From assembly GCF_000974785.1 (NCBI RefSeq), contig NZ_BBWV01000001.1, positions 2,108,001-2,172,000 on the forward strand: a stretch of DNA of 64,000 nucleotides, read 5' to 3'. Numbering within the stretch: the stretch's first letter is position 1; each line of letters starts with the position of its first letter. The DNA comes from Flavihumibacter petaseus NBRC 106054. GTDB taxonomy: Bacteria > Bacteroidota > Bacteroidia > Chitinophagales > Chitinophagaceae. Positions 63,564-64,000 of the stretch are shown here, piece by piece. The translations under genes were made by a program, and so were the position numbers. The notes under the pieces are model-generated. The model was not told where the DNA came from, did no database searches, and saw nothing but the letters and a program-made list of their open reading frames with translations.

Positions 63564-64000
63564 TTCTCCTCCAGGTAGTTTCTTCTGATGATATATTTTT
63601 TGCTCAGTTGCTCGAAAGCCTGCCTGTTTTGCTTTTCTTTTTCTGCTTCCAGGTATTTTGTTTTCACCGCTTCTTTTACCGCCTCATAGGGCAGCAGGGT
63701 ATGCTCATTACGATTTGAAATATACACCAGGTGCCATCCGTAGCCGGATTGAACGGGCCCCAGCCATGTGCCTGTTTTCCCTTTGAACAGGGAGTCAGCG
63801 ATCGGCTTGTCGCCGAAATTGGATTTGATGTCAACCAGCGACTGATCCGTATAATCATATTGAAGCGGAAAGCGATCTCCCTTCTCCGGCGCGCGTTGTT
63901 TTCCGCTGGTGGTCAACTCCTGCAAAACAGTCAATGCCTGGCGCCTGACGATCGTGTCGGGCCGGTTATCCGAATTGAAGTAAATATGGGAAAAGGTGAC
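63560..64000 (-). CDS. Parvulin-type peptidylprolyl isomerase (partial, 5' end missing)
   Basis: The frame is open to the right edge; the 147 visible codons start with VTFSHIYFNSDNRPDTIVRR, typical of the region before the rotamase core. GDRFPLQYDYTDQSLVDIKS, then GTWLGPVQSGYGWHLVYISN, is the C-terminal part of a PpiC domain. TTG at 63934 is a random inner codon, not a real start. Presumably an exported chaperone-foldase. The pair with HupE is frequently seen in Bacteroidota. Confidence 0.88.
   Translation of the reverse strand, partial: VTFSHIYFNSDNRPDTIVRRQALTVLQELTTSGKQRAPEKGDRFPLQYDYTDQSLVDIKSNFGDKPIADSLFKGKTGTWLGPVQSGYGWHLVYISNRNEHTLLPYEAVKEAVKTKYLEAEKEKQNRQAFEQLSKKYIIRRNYLEEK

Overview
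The window looks like a chromosomal segment of a Bacteroidota bacterium, most likely of the Chitinophagaceae (the family is inferred, not proven). The evidence is three SusC/SusD outer-membrane pairs, an ECF sigma/FecR pair, a type IX secretion sorting domain, lipoproteins with short lipoboxes, promoter-like TAnnTTTG elements and very few Shine-Dalgarno sites. I see no rRNA, tRNA, CRISPR array, insertion sequence or prophage block.

Layout. 1-4.9 kb: a truncated ABC permease, a nitronate monooxygenase-like flavoprotein, an alpha-L-fucosidase with a PIG-L deacetylase, and a decayed SnoaL-like gene. 5.0-13.4 kb: a TetR regulator divergent from an operon of SusC, SusD, a Tat-exported metallophosphoesterase and an alkaline-phosphatase-superfamily enzyme. 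This resembles a uptake locus for phosphate esters rather than plain glycans. 15-27.7 kb: a sugar-sensing XylR/AraC-type regulator and ROK kinase divergent from a second SusC/SusD pair, then a large FG-GAP/ASPIC lipoprotein and a Tat-exported (alpha/alpha)6 glycosidase. A near-identical 14-bp element occurs in both intergenic control regions of this locus. 28.6-37.0 kb: ECF sigma, FecR anti-sigma, an STN-domain SusC, SusD and an arylsulfotransferase-like lipoprotein, with an antisense-oriented terminator hairpin just before susC.

38.4-58.2 kb is an accessory region. It holds two paralogous secreted TIM-barrel proteins of unknown specificity, one beside a six-hairpin glycosidase-like protein and one beside a beta-helix/PDZ protein and a double-domain cupin. 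Between them lie a FIST/histidine-kinase pair, a 5'-truncated Fic gene, a nucleoside hydrolase, an MliC-type lipoprotein, a von Willebrand A protein with a type IX sorting tail, and a HEIAH metalloprotease-like protein. 58.6-64.0 kb holds small regulators and housekeeping-like genes: a stand-alone LytTR protein, a MarR/cupin pair with an operator, a four-gene ArsR-SRPBCC-VOC operon, an ORF6N protein, and a HupE/PpiC pair running off the right edge.

Functionally, most of the window is import and processing of extracellular organic matter, with each SusCD locus under a different control type: TetR, XylR/AraC, and ECF/FecR. All family assignments are from reading the protein sequences; none was checked by database search.
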